Shown here piece after piece: positions 1-7,116 of a DNA stretch of 7,669 nucleotides (position 1 is the first letter of the stretch; each line of letters starts with the position of its first letter). This stretch comes from Treponema sp. GTDB lineage: Bacteria; Spirochaetota; Spirochaetia; Treponematales; Treponemataceae. Both the position numbers and the translations under genes were made by a program. Location: assembly GCA_017622055.1 (NCBI GenBank), contig JAGARY010000030.1, positions 1 to 7,669 on the forward strand. The letters run 5' to 3'. The notes under the pieces are model-generated. The model had not been told where the DNA came from, ran no database searches, and was given only the letters and a program-made list of their open reading frames with translations.

Positions 1-2844
1 ATTTCTTACTACAAAATTTGAATCACTTTCTTTTAAAAGTTTTCCCGCTTTTGAATAAGTATAATTTTTTTCATAACCATCAGGTTTTCTATTAAAAATT
101 AACCGACCTTGATTATCATACTCTTTCAATTCAGGATTCATGTATCCAGTTTTTTCTGTTACCAAAGTTTTTTCATATTTGGAATTTTCATTTGATTTTT
201 CAAAATCTCTTGTATATAAAGTATATTTTTTGCCAATTGGAATTCCATCTTTTCCAACTTCATATACAATTTCCGAAACAATTTGATTTGATTGATTGTA
301 AACGTATTCTGTTGTATAACCGCCTCCATCAATTGACCATGATGTGTAGGATTTTAACATTCCACCACTTTTGTAAGTATAAGAAGCAAGTTTTTTTCCA
401 TTTATTAATATGTGTTTTAATCGTTTGCAAGAATCATAAACCAATTCTTTTGTATATTTTACCCCTGTAGATAAATCTGTTTCTATAGTTTTGATTTCCC
501 ATTTTCTAAGGTTATAAAATCTTTCTATTAGTTTTTTGTTGTTATAATTTTCTTTCTGATAATTTTCTCCGTATTCAATTATTGTAAAATCGCCATTTGA
601 ATTTTCATATTTTATCGGTCGATTTTTTTCATCATAATTCCAGGTTTCTATAATTGATTTTCCATCAACTTTAGTTTCTTTTTTTAGGATTTCACCATAT
701 TGATTATATTCAAATGAAATAACAAAACGATCATCTTGCAAAGTTTTGATTTGCCCATTTGAATTATAAATTGCCGATAATATTTTTTGTCCATTATAAA
801 AGGACTCAGTTTGATTTCCATATTCATCATAATTCCATTGATAAACATTTCCATCCCTATCAATTTCTTCTATTAAATTACCATTTTTGTCAAAATCTAC
901 AGAATAAGTAGAGCCATCATCAAACTGAATTGATTTTAACTCACACTCTGATGTATTTTGATTCAAATTATAACTATATTTTCTCTTTACGCCGTTTTCT
1001 GTAATAGAATCATAAAGTCCAGCATCATTATAGCTAAATTCTTTTTTTCCACCGTTTGATTCAACAATCTTTGTTATTTGATGTTCTGCATTTGAATAAT
1101 AAATAAACTTTTGCCCCGAAATAGAAGTAAAATATGTTTTTCGATTATTGTCATCAGAGAAATCATATTCGTATAATTCTTCTTCACCAAGTTCATTTAT
1201 TACTTTTGAAACAACAACTCCCAAAATAGAATGATTTTCATATTGAATTTTTACCGAGGAACCATCAGCTCTTACAATTTCATTTAAATAATTACCTGAA
1301 TCATATTTGTAATTTAACGAAATATCATCAGAATCTTTTACAAAACTTAATTTTCCATTTGAATAATTAAAAATCGATGAGCCATAAACAGGACCTTCAA
1401 TTTTTGAAATATACCCATTTTCATTTGTTACAACTAAAAGATTTTCGTTTGTTTCTAATTTAATTCTTTCTAATTGCCCACTTTTATTATAAAACAAGTT
1501 TTTTTCTTTTTGGTTTTTATATTTAATTTTTTCAAGTTGCCCATATTTTGAAAAGTATTTTTTTGAACCATCAGAAAATTCTACAATAAATCCACCAGAA
1601 TTTTCATCTTCGAAAACTTTTTCGCCATTTTCATTTCTTCCATAAATCTTTATTTTTACTTTTAAAGATTCTTCCAATGGTTTGTAGCAATTTTCAGAAA
1701 ATCTACAATAAATAGAATTTCCATTTTCATCAACAAAAATGATATACTCATAAGAAATTGTGTATCTTTCTGAATTTTCAAATAAATCATAACTAACAAA
1801 TTTATTTAATTCATCAATTTCAGAATTATACTCACCAATTTTTGAATAAAGAAAAATATAATAATCATAAATTTTTATTTTTGATTTATAGGTTTCTAAT
1901 TTCTGGTCAAATTCTGTAATATCTGAGTATTTTTCTTTTAGCTGATTTATTTCATTTACAATTTGAGTTGCGGCCTCCTTACAAGAAGTCAAATCTTTGA
2001 TTGCTTCTGAATAATCTTTCATTTTACATCTGACTATTCGAGTATCTAAATTAGAAATCCAATTTTTACCAAGAATACCTTTTCGCCCATGTTTATAATT
2101 TCTTTCAATAACATTATCACCAAAGTAACACAAATATTGACCAGTTGTAACATCCACAGGATCCCCAACTGTTTTTTCAGTTTCCATATTCTGAACTAAT
2201 GGACCAACTGTATCTATATAATCTTGGATTGCTAAACTCTGATTTCTATTAAGTTCCATAAATTTTGCTTGATGATATTCGTAATTTACAGTTTCTTCCC
2301 TTATTCTTTGTTTTATTTCTGTTTTATATCTATATATTTCAGAATCTATTTTTGCATATTCGGAGGAAGGAATCTTACTTTTATCAAACTCATAGTCAAG
2401 TTTTTTATATAATTCTTTTACTTTATTTTCCGCTTCAATGACAACACTTTCATATTCTAAAAGTTCTCTTGTTGTTACTGCAATTGCATTTTCTTTTTCT
2501 TTTTTTAACGCTTCTATTCTAGCTTGTTCTTCTGCAGCTTTTCTTTGAGCTTCTTCAGTCGCCCTTTGTGATTCAGCTTCTGCTTCTGATTCTGCGGCTT
2601 TTTGTGCTTCCTTTTCTGCCTGACTTTGAGAATTTCCAGAAGAATTTCCACTCATAGTTCCAGATGACCCCTGTGGATTTCCTTGTTGAGATTGAGGATT
2701 ATCAAATCTTTCTGCAGGCGTCACAGCCCACGAAGGTTCGTAAGTTGAATGTGGCACACCATTTGCATCATAAGAAACTCCACAAAAACAATTTAAAGCC
2801 ATAAAAATAAATAACAACGAAATTATTTTTCTTTTATCTTTCAT
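1..2844 (-). CDS. Exported YD-repeat (Rhs-like) protein, 3' end cut by the window edge
   Basis: The minus frame starting at ATG 2844 stays open for all 948 codons to the left edge, so the C-terminus is missing. A GGAG ribosome site lies 5-6 nt upstream. Residues 1-24 form a signal peptide (KDKRK, then a hydrophobic stretch). Cleavage after GVS24 is possible, or lipidation at Cys19 behind a poor lipobox (ALNC). Residues 48-75 are a Ser/Gly/Gln/Asn linker. Residues 76-120 are an Ala/Glu/Lys coiled coil, followed by more helix to about 220. GDPVDVTTGQYL (227-238) matches the entry motif of Rhs/DUF6531 proteins, and NWISNLDTRI (261-270) continues that domain. A helical stretch at about 276-350 interrupts it. 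From about 420 to the edge there are degenerate YD repeats, for example FDKNGNLIEEIDRDG (650-664) and YDEYGNQ (672-678). In known families such repeats build a hollow shell, often with a toxin or effector at the C-terminus. Whether that holds here cannot be seen. The Sec signal argues against ordinary T6SS-type Rhs delivery. The family call is confident, the function is not. Confidence 0.88.
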   Translation of the reverse strand, partial: MKDKRKIISLLFIFMALNCFCGVSYDANGVPHSTYEPSWAVTPAERFDNPQSQQGNPQGSSGTMSGNSSGNSQSQAEKEAQKAAESEAEAESQRATEEAQRKAAEEQARIEALKKEKENAIAVTTRELLEYESVVIEAENKVKELYKKLDYEFDKSKIPSSEYAKIDSEIYRYKTEIKQRIREETVNYEYHQAKFMELNRNQSLAIQDYIDTVGPLVQNMETEKTVGDPVDVTTGQYLCYFGDNVIERNYKHGRKGILGKNWISNLDTRIVRCKMKDYSEAIKDLTSCKEAATQIVNEINQLKEKYSDITEFDQKLETYKSKIKIYDYYIFLYSKIGEYNSEIDELNKFVSYDLFENSERYTISYEYIIFVDENGNSIYCRFSENCYKPLEESLKVKIKIYGRNENGEKVFEDENSGGFIVEFSDGSKKYFSKYGQLEKIKYKNQKEKNLFYNKSGQLERIKLETNENLLVVTNENGYISKIEGPVYGSSIFNYSNGKLSFVKDSDDISLNYKYDSGNYLNEIVRADGSSVKIQYENHSILGVVVSKVINELGEEELYEYDFSDDNNRKTYFTSISGQKFIYYSNAEHQITKIVESNGGKKEFSYNDAGLYDSITENGVKRKYSYNLNQNTSECELKSIQFDDGSTYSVDFDKNGNLIEEIDRDGNVYQWNYDEYGNQTESFYNGQKILSAIYNSNGQIKTLQDDRFVISFEYNQYGEILKKETKVDGKSIIETWNYDEKNRPIKYENSNGDFTIIEYGENYQKENYNNKKLIERFYNLRKWEIKTIETDLSTGVKYTKELVYDSCKRLKHILINGKKLASYTYKSGGMLKSYTSWSIDGGGYTTEYVYNQSNQIVSEIVYEVGKDGIPIGKKYTLYTRDFEKSNENSKYEKTLVTEKTGYMNPELKEYDNQGRLIFNRKPDGYEKNYTYSKAGKLLKESDSNFVVRN

Positions 2845-2858
2845 AATCACTCCGCTTT

Positions 2859-2894
2859 ATTTGTAAAAATTTTGAAAATTTTGAAAGTACAAAT
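2859..2894. repeat. Nested AT-rich inverted repeat in the leader of the Rhs-like gene
   Basis: Outer arms of 7 bp (ATTTGTA at 2859-2865, TACAAAT at 2888-2894) enclose a 17-bp palindrome-like core, two AAAATTTT blocks separated by one base (2866-2873 and 2875-2882). The element lies directly upstream of the GGAG ribosome site of the Rhs-like gene, in the only gap longer than 20 bp in the window. It could be an operator or a weak leader hairpin. No GC stem followed by a T-run is seen, so it is not called a terminator. In DNA this AT-rich a chance origin is possible. Confidence 0.4.
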
Positions 2895-2931
2895 CAAATA
2901 TGATTAGTTAAAATTACTTGTAAAAATTTTG
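2861..2931. repeat. 14-bp direct repeat flanking the C11/Rhs gene junction
   Basis: TTGTAAAAATTTTG occurs at 2861-2874, in the leader of the Rhs-like gene, and again at 2918-2931, inside the last codons of the C11 peptidase gene. The two copies are 57 bp apart start to start and are identical. They may be a trace of a small duplication or a slippage or recombination site. Because the bases are nearly all A and T, a chance match cannot be excluded. Confidence 0.35.
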
Positions 2932-4373
2932 TCTAATAATGAATAATCACCTTCTATTGTTGGAACATATCCATCAAAATCATTTACAAAATCAATTTGA
3001 TTAGGAATTTTTCCTTTTACATATCCACTAGGATGATTAACACTTAAATAATTTCCTTCTATCAAAGTTGAAAAATAAACACCTACACTACCAATATCCC
3101 CATCAGAATTCCAATAATCAATAACAGCATTATTCCGTGCGTTAAAAAACATCTCTTTACAATTTATAATGTCTTCATTTACAACAGAAGTTTTTGAAAG
3201 TTCAGTCACAACAGAATCTACATCAATATAAATATCGCTATCAGAATCTTCGTAAAAAAATTGATTGGTGTTATAAATCAAAGAATTTTTTATTTCATCT
3301 CTTATTGATTCTGTTGTAATTGATTTTGATATTGATTCACAAAATTCATTAAACTTTTTACACATTTCCTGAATATTTTCTAAATTAACAACAGAAAACG
3401 CTGATTTTTTATATTTTTCATAAGAAGTTTTATATTGAACCATAAACGAATCAATAAGATTTAAAGTTGATTTTTCTTTTTCCAAAGAAAATAAATTAAA
3501 AACATCTTCATAGTTCATACCATTTATTCCAAGTAAACCTTCAACACCAAAGGAATACTTTGCAAAATCTCTTATTTGATAAAAAACTTCCATTTCGGCA
3601 CCAAAGCAAGAATCAAATCCTATTAAATCTAATTTTTTCCCTTTCAAACCAGTCTGTAAACCTAGTTTCATTTGATTTAATGACATTCTTGTTTCAGATG
3701 TTAAGTCATAACAAAATCCTCGCCACCCTTCTCCATGTCCCCAAAATATTATGCCATAATGATTTGCAGGATAATTTTCGTAAACAAAATTTACACCTCG
3801 TGCTAAACTCATATAAGCAGACATATCTAATTCATTTTGATTTGTAACATTCAATCCCAATTCAACACATTCAATCTCCTCAGAAATAATTTCTTTAGCA
3901 GTTCCATCACTTCCAGTTTTCAACCTAAACAACTTTGTATTATTCCAATTTCCATTTGAAGAATCGTACGAAGAACATCTATCAAGCAAAACTAAAACAG
4001 TCACTTCCTTTGTATTCAACTTTGACTTTTCCATTTCTAGAAAATCTTCAATTGCAGCACTTTCCAAATTATTATCCGCGGACATATACATTAAAATTGT
4101 CCATTCACGCTCCAATGAATCAGGTTTTTCTATAATTTCTATATTGTTCTTTTCATCTTCATTGATATTTTCACTATCATTTTCTTTTGGATTTTCAATT
4201 TCATTTTTTTTATCAAAATTTTCTTCTTCATCAATTTCTCTGTTATCAGAATCTTCAGGTTGAACAGTTATAGGTAATTCTTTTTCCAAAATAACAGCAT
4301 CTCCATCTGAAAAAAAATCACAACTCGATAAAAAAAACAAAAAACAAAAGCATATCAAACTATATTTTTTCAT
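2904..4373 (-). CDS. Clostripain-family (C11) cysteine peptidase, lipoprotein
   Basis: The 489-residue product is a predicted lipid-anchored cysteine endopeptidase of family C11 (caspase-like fold). Residues 1-17 form a signal peptide with lipobox LSSC, so Cys18 would be the lipidated N-terminus. Residues about 30-88 are an acidic Asp/Glu/Asn-rich linker that would hold the enzyme off the membrane. The peptidase begins at REWTILMYMSADNNLE (89-104), a hallmark of the family. The catalytic His is in IIFWGHGEGW (His213) and the catalytic Cys in LIGFDSCFGAE (Cys256). The Asp two residues before that Cys matches the family position linked to preference for Arg or Lys at the cleavage site. The C-terminal half (about 270-489) has no motif I recognise. 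I chose the ATG at 4373 because GAGGG lies 7 nt upstream. The ATG two codons earlier (4379) almost touches that site. The gene follows a small lipoprotein gene by 18 bp and precedes the Rhs-like gene by 59 bp. Its substrate is unknown. Confidence 0.9.
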   Translation of the reverse strand: MKKYSLICFCFLFFLSSCDFFSDGDAVILEKELPITVQPEDSDNREIDEEENFDKKNEIENPKENDSENINEDEKNNIEIIEKPDSLEREWTILMYMSADNNLESAAIEDFLEMEKSKLNTKEVTVLVLLDRCSSYDSSNGNWNNTKLFRLKTGSDGTAKEIISEEIECVELGLNVTNQNELDMSAYMSLARGVNFVYENYPANHYGIIFWGHGEGWRGFCYDLTSETRMSLNQMKLGLQTGLKGKKLDLIGFDSCFGAEMEVFYQIRDFAKYSFGVEGLLGINGMNYEDVFNLFSLEKEKSTLNLIDSFMVQYKTSYEKYKKSAFSVVNLENIQEMCKKFNEFCESISKSITTESIRDEIKNSLIYNTNQFFYEDSDSDIYIDVDSVVTELSKTSVVNEDIINCKEMFFNARNNAVIDYWNSDGDIGSVGVYFSTLIEGNYLSVNHPSGYVKGKIPNQIDFVNDFDGYVPTIEGDYSLLDKIFTSNFN

Positions 4374-4380
4374 AAACATT

Positions 4381-4385
4381 CCCTC
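4381..4385 (-). promoter_or_regulatory. Ribosome binding site that decides the C11 peptidase start
   Basis: The minus strand reads GAGGG, then 7 nt, then ATG at 4373. The alternative in-frame ATG at 4379 is only 1 nt from the GAGGG, too close for normal initiation. The protein therefore most likely starts MKKYSL rather than MFMKKYSL. Confidence 0.65.
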
Positions 4386-4391
4386 ATATAT

Positions 4392-4823
4392 TTAATACAA
4401 AAGTTTTGAACCAAATGGATCATTCCAAGTTGTTCCATCCGCATAAAAAATTTTGCTAATATATAGATAATCAATTGAATAAAGAATATCTTCAAACACA
4501 TAAACATATTTATCTAAAGAAATACAATCTTCCAAAGTTCCATTTGCTGGAATATCACACCCAATATTTAACACAATATTATTTTTAATATTGGAGGTAG
4601 GTTCTCCATCTTCATCAAAAAGGAAAAACACAATAGTTATCCCTTTTATTTTTACATCCGATTTATTTTGAACCTTTAATTCCAATCCCATATATTCATA
4701 AATTTCTGAATCTTCGGTTAAAATATTTCCTTCAATTCCATAAGGAATTTTTTCGTTAGCAAATAAATTACAAGAAGTAAAAAATATTAAAAACAGATTT
4801 AAAAATAAACATACTTTTTTCAT
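4392..4823 (-). CDS. Small lipoprotein, probable beta-sandwich domain, function unknown
   Basis: The 143-residue product has a typical lipoprotein signal (MKK, hydrophobic core, FFTSC), with Cys18 as the likely lipid anchor. After it comes a single domain of alternating beta-strand character: LELKVQNKSDVKIKGITIVFFLFDEDGEP (47-75 region), then an Asn/Gly turn, a strand with Cys100, and a closing YISKIFYADGTTWNDPFG-type segment (121-138). This resembles the Ig-like domains of many uncharacterised envelope lipoproteins, in which a strand for unmatched polar residues is followed by a D-G-x-x-W turn. I do not recognise a named family. The start is firm: GGAGG lies 5-6 nt upstream of the ATG, and the ATG overlaps the stop of the preceding lipoprotein gene as ATGA, so the two are probably translationally coupled. 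Mature Cys residues at 89 and 100 could form a disulphide. Confidence 0.82.
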   Translation of the reverse strand: MKKVCLFLNLFLIFFTSCNLFANEKIPYGIEGNILTEDSEIYEYMGLELKVQNKSDVKIKGITIVFFLFDEDGEPTSNIKNNIVLNIGCDIPANGTLEDCISLDKYVYVFEDILYSIDYLYISKIFYADGTTWNDPFGSKLLY

Positions 4824-5413
4824 TTTCCCTCCAATTTCTTTTCTAAAGAAGAATAATCAAAGGAACAATTTTTCTTTTTTCCAAGTCTTTCCAATTCTAT
4901 TCTTGCTTTTTTTATATCTCCCATTTTGTAAAATCCATAACTTTTATACAAACAACATAAATTATATAACTTTGAATGAACATCTATTTTCAAATTTCCA
5001 AGAAGAGAAATTCCTTTTTCAAATTGTTGATCTAAAAAAAAAGAATCAATTTTTGCAAAAATTTTTTCTTTAGAATTAATCTGAAAACAAAACACCTTTT
5101 TTCTATCAGAAAATAAAACATCTTTTATTTTTGTTATTTCATATTCATTTTTTTCAAAAACAAAGTCATAAAATCCACTTTGAATATCTTCAATAACAAA
5201 AATCCCACGATTATTTGTATAAGTATTTTTTAGAATTCCTCCTTTTTTCATAAGCACAAAGGCCCCCTCAACAGGATGATTATTTTCATCAATTAACAAT
5301 CCACAAAATTCTGTATCTTCAGAAAATTTTGGAACAGTTTTACAAGATGAAAAAATCAAAACAAAAAAAATTAAACAAATTTTGAAAATACATAAATAGT
5401 TTTTTTTATACAT
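4820..5413 (-). CDS. Lipoprotein with carboxypeptidase-regulatory-like domain and helical (TPR-like) tail
   Basis: The product is 197 residues. Residues 1-23 are a lipoprotein signal ending FSSC (Cys24). Residues about 36-92 fit a CarboxypepD_reg-like beta domain: an opening strand FCGLLIDENNHPVEGAFV (37-53), the turn TNNRGIFVIEDIQSGFYDF (66-84), then FEKNEYE. Such domains are usually structural adaptors in exported proteins, not enzymes. Residues about 114-197 are alpha-helical, with FYKMGDIKKARIELERLGK (161-179) resembling one TPR-type helix pair, so a protein-protein contact role is possible. The gene starts 18 bp after the 435-residue membrane protein gene, with GAGG 4 nt from the ATG, and overlaps the next lipoprotein gene by ATGA. 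The joined arrangement suggests the two lipoproteins work together in the envelope. No specific function can be assigned. Confidence 0.82.
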   Translation of the reverse strand: MYKKNYLCIFKICLIFFVLIFSSCKTVPKFSEDTEFCGLLIDENNHPVEGAFVLMKKGGILKNTYTNNRGIFVIEDIQSGFYDFVFEKNEYEITKIKDVLFSDRKKVFCFQINSKEKIFAKIDSFFLDQQFEKGISLLGNLKIDVHSKLYNLCCLYKSYGFYKMGDIKKARIELERLGKKKNCSFDYSSLEKKLEGK

Positions 5414-5431
5414 AAAACCTCACTTCAATTT

Positions 5432-6739
5432 CTATTCATCAATAAATTTCTTTAAAATCTTGTTATCTGTAGATTTATAAAAAATAGTTATTGAACCATC
5501 TTTATTTTTTATTTCACCAATTTTGTTTTTTAATACATTTGAATCTTTCAAATTTTCACGTTTTTTCAAATTATTCTTTTTTCCTCCAGAACTTTTGTAA
5601 TTTATTTTTTTCTCTTTTCCACTGTCTTGACTCATCTCTGCAAAAAATGCTTTTACATTCCGACCAACAAACTCACATATATTTTTGGATTTATTCTCAG
5701 TTAGAATAAACTCTACTGATTTTTTAAAACTGTTTTTTGCCACACCCATTGCAACTTCCAATAAAATCCCATCCTCCCCATTTTTTTTACAATTTACAGA
5801 AAATGATTTCAAAAGAGTTTTTTCTTTATGAAAAAAATTACCCAATTTCAAAAATAGATTTTCTTTCAAAAAAGAATCAAAATCCTTTTTATTCACTGTC
5901 AAATTGAATCTAAAAACACAAGGATTTACAGTTTCTTCTATTAATGAGCATTTATTTTCCAACAAAAGATTTCTAACATTCTTTATTATTTCGTTATTCT
6001 CTTTTTGATTTTCGTTTTCCAAACCTTCTATTACATTTTTCTTTTCATAAGTCAAATTAAAAGAAGGTTTATTTTCGTAATAATTTACATTAGAAATTTT
6101 TGATTCAGGAAGAGAATCCAACACAACTTCAGGAAACACAGAATTTACAGAAACATCAAATCTTTCATAAAAGTTAGAATATTCCCAGAAAAACGATTTT
6201 ATTGCAGATTTATTACAGTTGATAATTTCAAAAAGACATTCACATTCATCATTTAATACAAAATTAAAATTATCAGGCAAAGTAATTTTTTCTTCTTCCA
6301 ATTCAATTACAGTTTCTACAATGGAATTATTTTCCAAAGTATGATTTTTTTTATTTTTCACCATTTGAAAAAAAGAAAACATCACAATCAAAATTACAAA
6401 TAAAATCAAAACTACAATTTTCTTCCAATTTTGTGATTGATAAAACAAAGGAATTTTTCTTTTATCTTCTGAAACAAATTGTCCCTTTGGATTTTGCAAC
6501 TTATATTCTGCCAATTTCATTTTATCCATAACAAAAACTTTTGATTCTAATTTTCTATTTTTCAAAAAAGTCTTTGAACAAAATAAATAATCATCTGAAA
6601 AACAAGGATGCCTTTTTTCTAATTCTCCATACAAAAATTTATTTTTTTGCTTACCTAGAAAACTTCCAAAAGGAATGGGAATCCAATATGTTTCATAATC
6701 ACTTTCTTTTACTACACACTTTCTATTTTTTCCACTCAA
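5432..6739 (-). CDS. Single-pass membrane protein with a large extracytoplasmic domain, family not recognised
   Basis: The product is 435 residues. The start is TTG at 6739: an in-frame TAG lies four codons upstream, AGGA sits 7 nt before the TTG, and the next Met is residue 71. The topology has three parts. Residues 1-105 are polar and presumably cytoplasmic. Residues 106-127 (KKIVVLILFVILIVMFSFFQ) are one transmembrane helix. Residues 128-435 are presumably periplasmic and end in a Lys-rich stretch (about 376-412) followed by GSITIFYKS. A charged segment with LEEE (about 140-152) follows the helix. Scattered Cys residues (166, 168, 175, 264, 274, 317, 355) could pair. The gene lies 20 bp after the two small membrane-protein genes and in the part of the locus that in standard systems holds gspK, gspL and gspM. 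The cytoplasm-helix-periplasm layout is the one GspL uses, but the inner domain is much shorter and I see no GspL motif. A T2SS assembly-platform role is inference only. Confidence 0.8.
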   Translation of the reverse strand: MSGKNRKCVVKESDYETYWIPIPFGSFLGKQKNKFLYGELEKRHPCFSDDYLFCSKTFLKNRKLESKVFVMDKMKLAEYKLQNPKGQFVSEDKRKIPLFYQSQNWKKIVVLILFVILIVMFSFFQMVKNKKNHTLENNSIVETVIELEEEKITLPDNFNFVLNDECECLFEIINCNKSAIKSFFWEYSNFYERFDVSVNSVFPEVVLDSLPESKISNVNYYENKPSFNLTYEKKNVIEGLENENQKENNEIIKNVRNLLLENKCSLIEETVNPCVFRFNLTVNKKDFDSFLKENLFLKLGNFFHKEKTLLKSFSVNCKKNGEDGILLEVAMGVAKNSFKKSVEFILTENKSKNICEFVGRNVKAFFAEMSQDSGKEKKINYKSSGGKKNNLKKRENLKDSNVLKNKIGEIKNKDGSITIFYKSTDNKILKKFIDE

Positions 6740-6746
6740 AGCAAAA

Positions 6747-6750
6747 TCCT
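6747..6750 (-). promoter_or_regulatory. Ribosome binding site for the TTG start of the 435-residue protein
   Basis: AGGA is followed by 7 nt and then TTG at 6739. The TAG that closes the frame overlaps this site, so no longer N-terminus is possible. The only alternative would be a much shorter product from an internal ATG. Confidence 0.6.
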
Positions 6751-6759
6751 ACAATAAAA

Positions 6760-7116
6760 TCATTTCTCCAATCTGCAAAATACTTCACCTTCTGAACAAC
6801 CACCAATCCACTTTCCATAAAAAAGTTCATCGCAGTTTTCAAAAGATTCGTCCATAAATTCATTTGCAGAAGCCCAGCCAATATAATCCAACTTCCATAA
6901 TGCTCTACAAGTTTTTTGCCATTCTTCTAAGTTTTTAAAACCTTTCCCAGCGCAAGTATTTTTAAAACTTTCAGAAATAAATTTTGTACTTGAATATTCA
7001 TTTTTTTTTGATTCACATACATTGGCAATTTTTCTATAACTCACAATTCCCGTACAAAATACAATTTCTAAAAAACAAAGAATGATATAAACTACAATTA
7101 CTTCAACAAATCTCAT
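6760..7116 (-). CDS. Cys-rich small membrane protein with a pilin-like N-terminal helix, function unknown
   Basis: The product is 118 residues. Residues about 3-26 form one hydrophobic helix beginning RFVEVIVVYIIL, which resembles the start of mature pseudopilins (the E-V-I/L-V pattern after a Phe). However, there is no basic leader ending in Gly, and an in-frame TGA three codons before the ATG rules out a hidden longer leader. The rest (27-118) is soluble, with Cys at 34, 55, 70, 95, 107 and 114 that could form up to three disulphides outside the cell membrane, and a Trp/aromatic-rich core (66-80, 100-103). The ATG overlaps the stop of the upstream small gene as ATGA, so translation is probably coupled; only a weak GGA precedes it. 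The gene sits where minor pseudopilin genes usually follow gspG. A degenerate minor pseudopilin is possible but unproven. Confidence 0.72.
   Translation of the reverse strand: MRFVEVIVVYIILCFLEIVFCTGIVSYRKIANVCESKKNEYSSTKFISESFKNTCAGKGFKNLEEWQKTCRALWKLDYIGWASANEFMDESFENCDELFYGKWIGGCSEGEVFCRLEK

Noticed and set aside
192..470. Open frame of 92 codons on the plus strand
   Set aside because: It lies entirely opposite the Rhs-like gene, has a Leu/Ile/His-rich composition typical of antisense reading of AT-rich repeats, and has no ribosome site or domain.
590..1370. Recurring CCATTTGAAT-type words at fairly regular intervals, like a repeat array
   Set aside because: Spacing and flanks vary, and every copy encodes the Y-x-S-N-G segment of a YD repeat. 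It is protein repetition, not CRISPR or a DNA repeat array.
2780..2844. Lipoprotein call for the Rhs-like protein at Cys19
   Set aside because: The preceding residues MALN make a poor lipobox (Asn at -1), and an ordinary signal peptidase site after GVS24 fits as well, so lipidation is left open.
2845..2903. Possible terminator after the C11 peptidase gene
   Set aside because: The inverted repeat is nearly all A and T, and the gene's ribosome site follows directly with no T-run after a GC stem, so termination there is not supported.
3560..4135. Two plus-strand open frames of 95 and 66 codons
   Set aside because: Both lie opposite the well-supported C11 peptidase gene, including its catalytic motifs, and show no protein-like features.
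5491..6795. Plus-strand open frames of 72 and 84 codons
   Set aside because: They are antisense to the 435-residue membrane-protein gene and rich in Phe/His/Leu from reversed Lys/Asn/Glu codons. No initiation signal is seen.
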